DNA of 6,706 nucleotides from Pseudomonadota bacterium (GTDB lineage Bacteria; Pseudomonadota; Alphaproteobacteria; Rhizobiales; Afifellaceae), in NCBI GenBank assembly GCA_023417735.1, contig JAEZEK010000190.1, forward strand, positions 1 to 6,706, in the 5' to 3' direction. A program made the position numbers and the translations under genes. The notes under the pieces were generated by a model. It ran no database searches. It worked only from the letters and a program-made list of their open reading frames with translations, and had not been told where the DNA came from. Positions 6,444 to 6,706 of the stretch are shown here, in pieces (the stretch's first letter is position 1; the number at the start of each line of letters is the position of its first letter).

Positions 6444-6706
6444 TCACTGGTTCGGCTGCTGGCCGAAGAATTTCGGGTCGAGGGCGGCGAGCGCCAGCAG
6501 CGGAGCGGGCATGGCGACGCCGGCCACGCGCATCTTCCTCGCCGCGGCGCGGCAGCCCATGATGTCGTTGGCGTCGGCGAGCGCCTGCGCCTCCTCGACC
6601 GACATGACGGAATCCTTCGGCGGGCTCGTCGGCGCCGCCGGCACGGGCGCGCTGATGCCGGAGGTCTGCGGCGCATTCTGCCCGGTGCCCTGCGCCGGCT
6701 GCGCGG
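6444..6706 (-). CDS. Partial hypothetical protein, Pro/Ala/Gln-rich, C-terminal part only
   Basis: The frame is open from the right edge of the window to TGA at 6446-6444, showing 86 residues of C-terminus; the start lies outside. The visible N-terminal third is low-complexity and Ala/Pro/Gln/Ser/Thr-rich (for example SAPVPAAPTSPPK, 18-30), typical of a linker in an exported or membrane-attached protein. After it comes a compact helical domain, MSVEEAQALADANDIMGCRA (34-53), then a stretch through KMRVAGVAMPAPLLALAALDP (57-77, visible numbering) ending in KFFGQQPNQ. In the 33 codons before Met34, 31 end in G or C, which supports real coding across that stretch. An alternative is that translation starts at that internal ATG (6605), preceded by AAGGA at 7 nt, giving a 53-aa soluble protein; I consider this less likely. 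Family not recognised. Confidence 0.6.
   Translation of the reverse strand, partial: AQPAQGTGQNAPQTSGISAPVPAAPTSPPKDSVMSVEEAQALADANDIMGCRAAARKMRVAGVAMPAPLLALAALDPKFFGQQPNQ

Noticed and set aside
6188..6676. A 162-aa minus-strand frame as one protein
   Set aside because: Its first half is Arg/Ser/Pro-rich shadow sequence antiparallel to no function and overlaps the better-coded neighbouring frame. Only the last 73 residues, after a good AAGGAG site, look like protein.
1..6706. CRISPR array, insertion sequence, tRNA or defence/mobile system
   Set aside because: I found no regularly spaced direct repeats, transposase motifs, terminal inverted repeats or tRNA-like cloverleaf. The window is a metabolic operon with an adjacent small-protein unit.

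Overview
The window comes from a high-GC bacterium, most likely an alphaproteobacterium of the Hyphomicrobiales/Rhodobacterales type. The evidence is the strong G/C bias at third codon positions and the gene set and order, which match the FDH3-type membrane-bound formate dehydrogenase loci of that group. This assignment is inference from layout and protein character; no 16S or other marker lies in the window.

Layout. Bases 1-306 hold no gene I can defend; a weak promoter-like element sits at 128-155. From about 307 to 5835 on the + strand there is one compact five-gene cluster: a TorD/DmsD-family maturation chaperone (307-906), a 71-aa twin-arginine peptide of the 'formate dehydrogenase region TAT target' type (980-1195), the catalytic molybdenum/tungsten bis-MGD subunit (1203-4142), the four-cluster ferredoxin-like beta subunit (4156-4752) and the cytochrome b gamma subunit (4807-5835). 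A strong intrinsic terminator (5879-5915) closes the cluster. A second intrinsic terminator, facing the other way (about 6034-6072), ends a minus-strand unit. That unit holds a 73-aa single-span membrane protein (6188-6409) and the 3' end of a Pro/Ala/Gln-rich, probably exported protein that runs off the right edge (6444-6706).

How the genes work together. The chaperone probably guards the Tat signal and/or cofactor loading of the alpha subunit. Alpha carries its own RR signal and should be exported folded, with beta carried along because beta has no signal of its own. On the periplasmic face alpha oxidises formate at a cysteine-ligated Mo/W site. Electrons pass through one [4Fe-4S] in alpha and four in beta to two b haems in gamma, and then to quinone.

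The most interesting points are architectural. Beta lacks the C-terminal membrane anchor of E. coli FdnH/FdoH, while gamma has a signal peptide, a periplasmic N-terminal segment and one extra transmembrane helix, which could be the replacement anchor. The small Tat peptide has no known function. The convergent minus-strand small-protein pair is unrecognised. I see no sign of an unknown defence, mobile or RNA-guided system.
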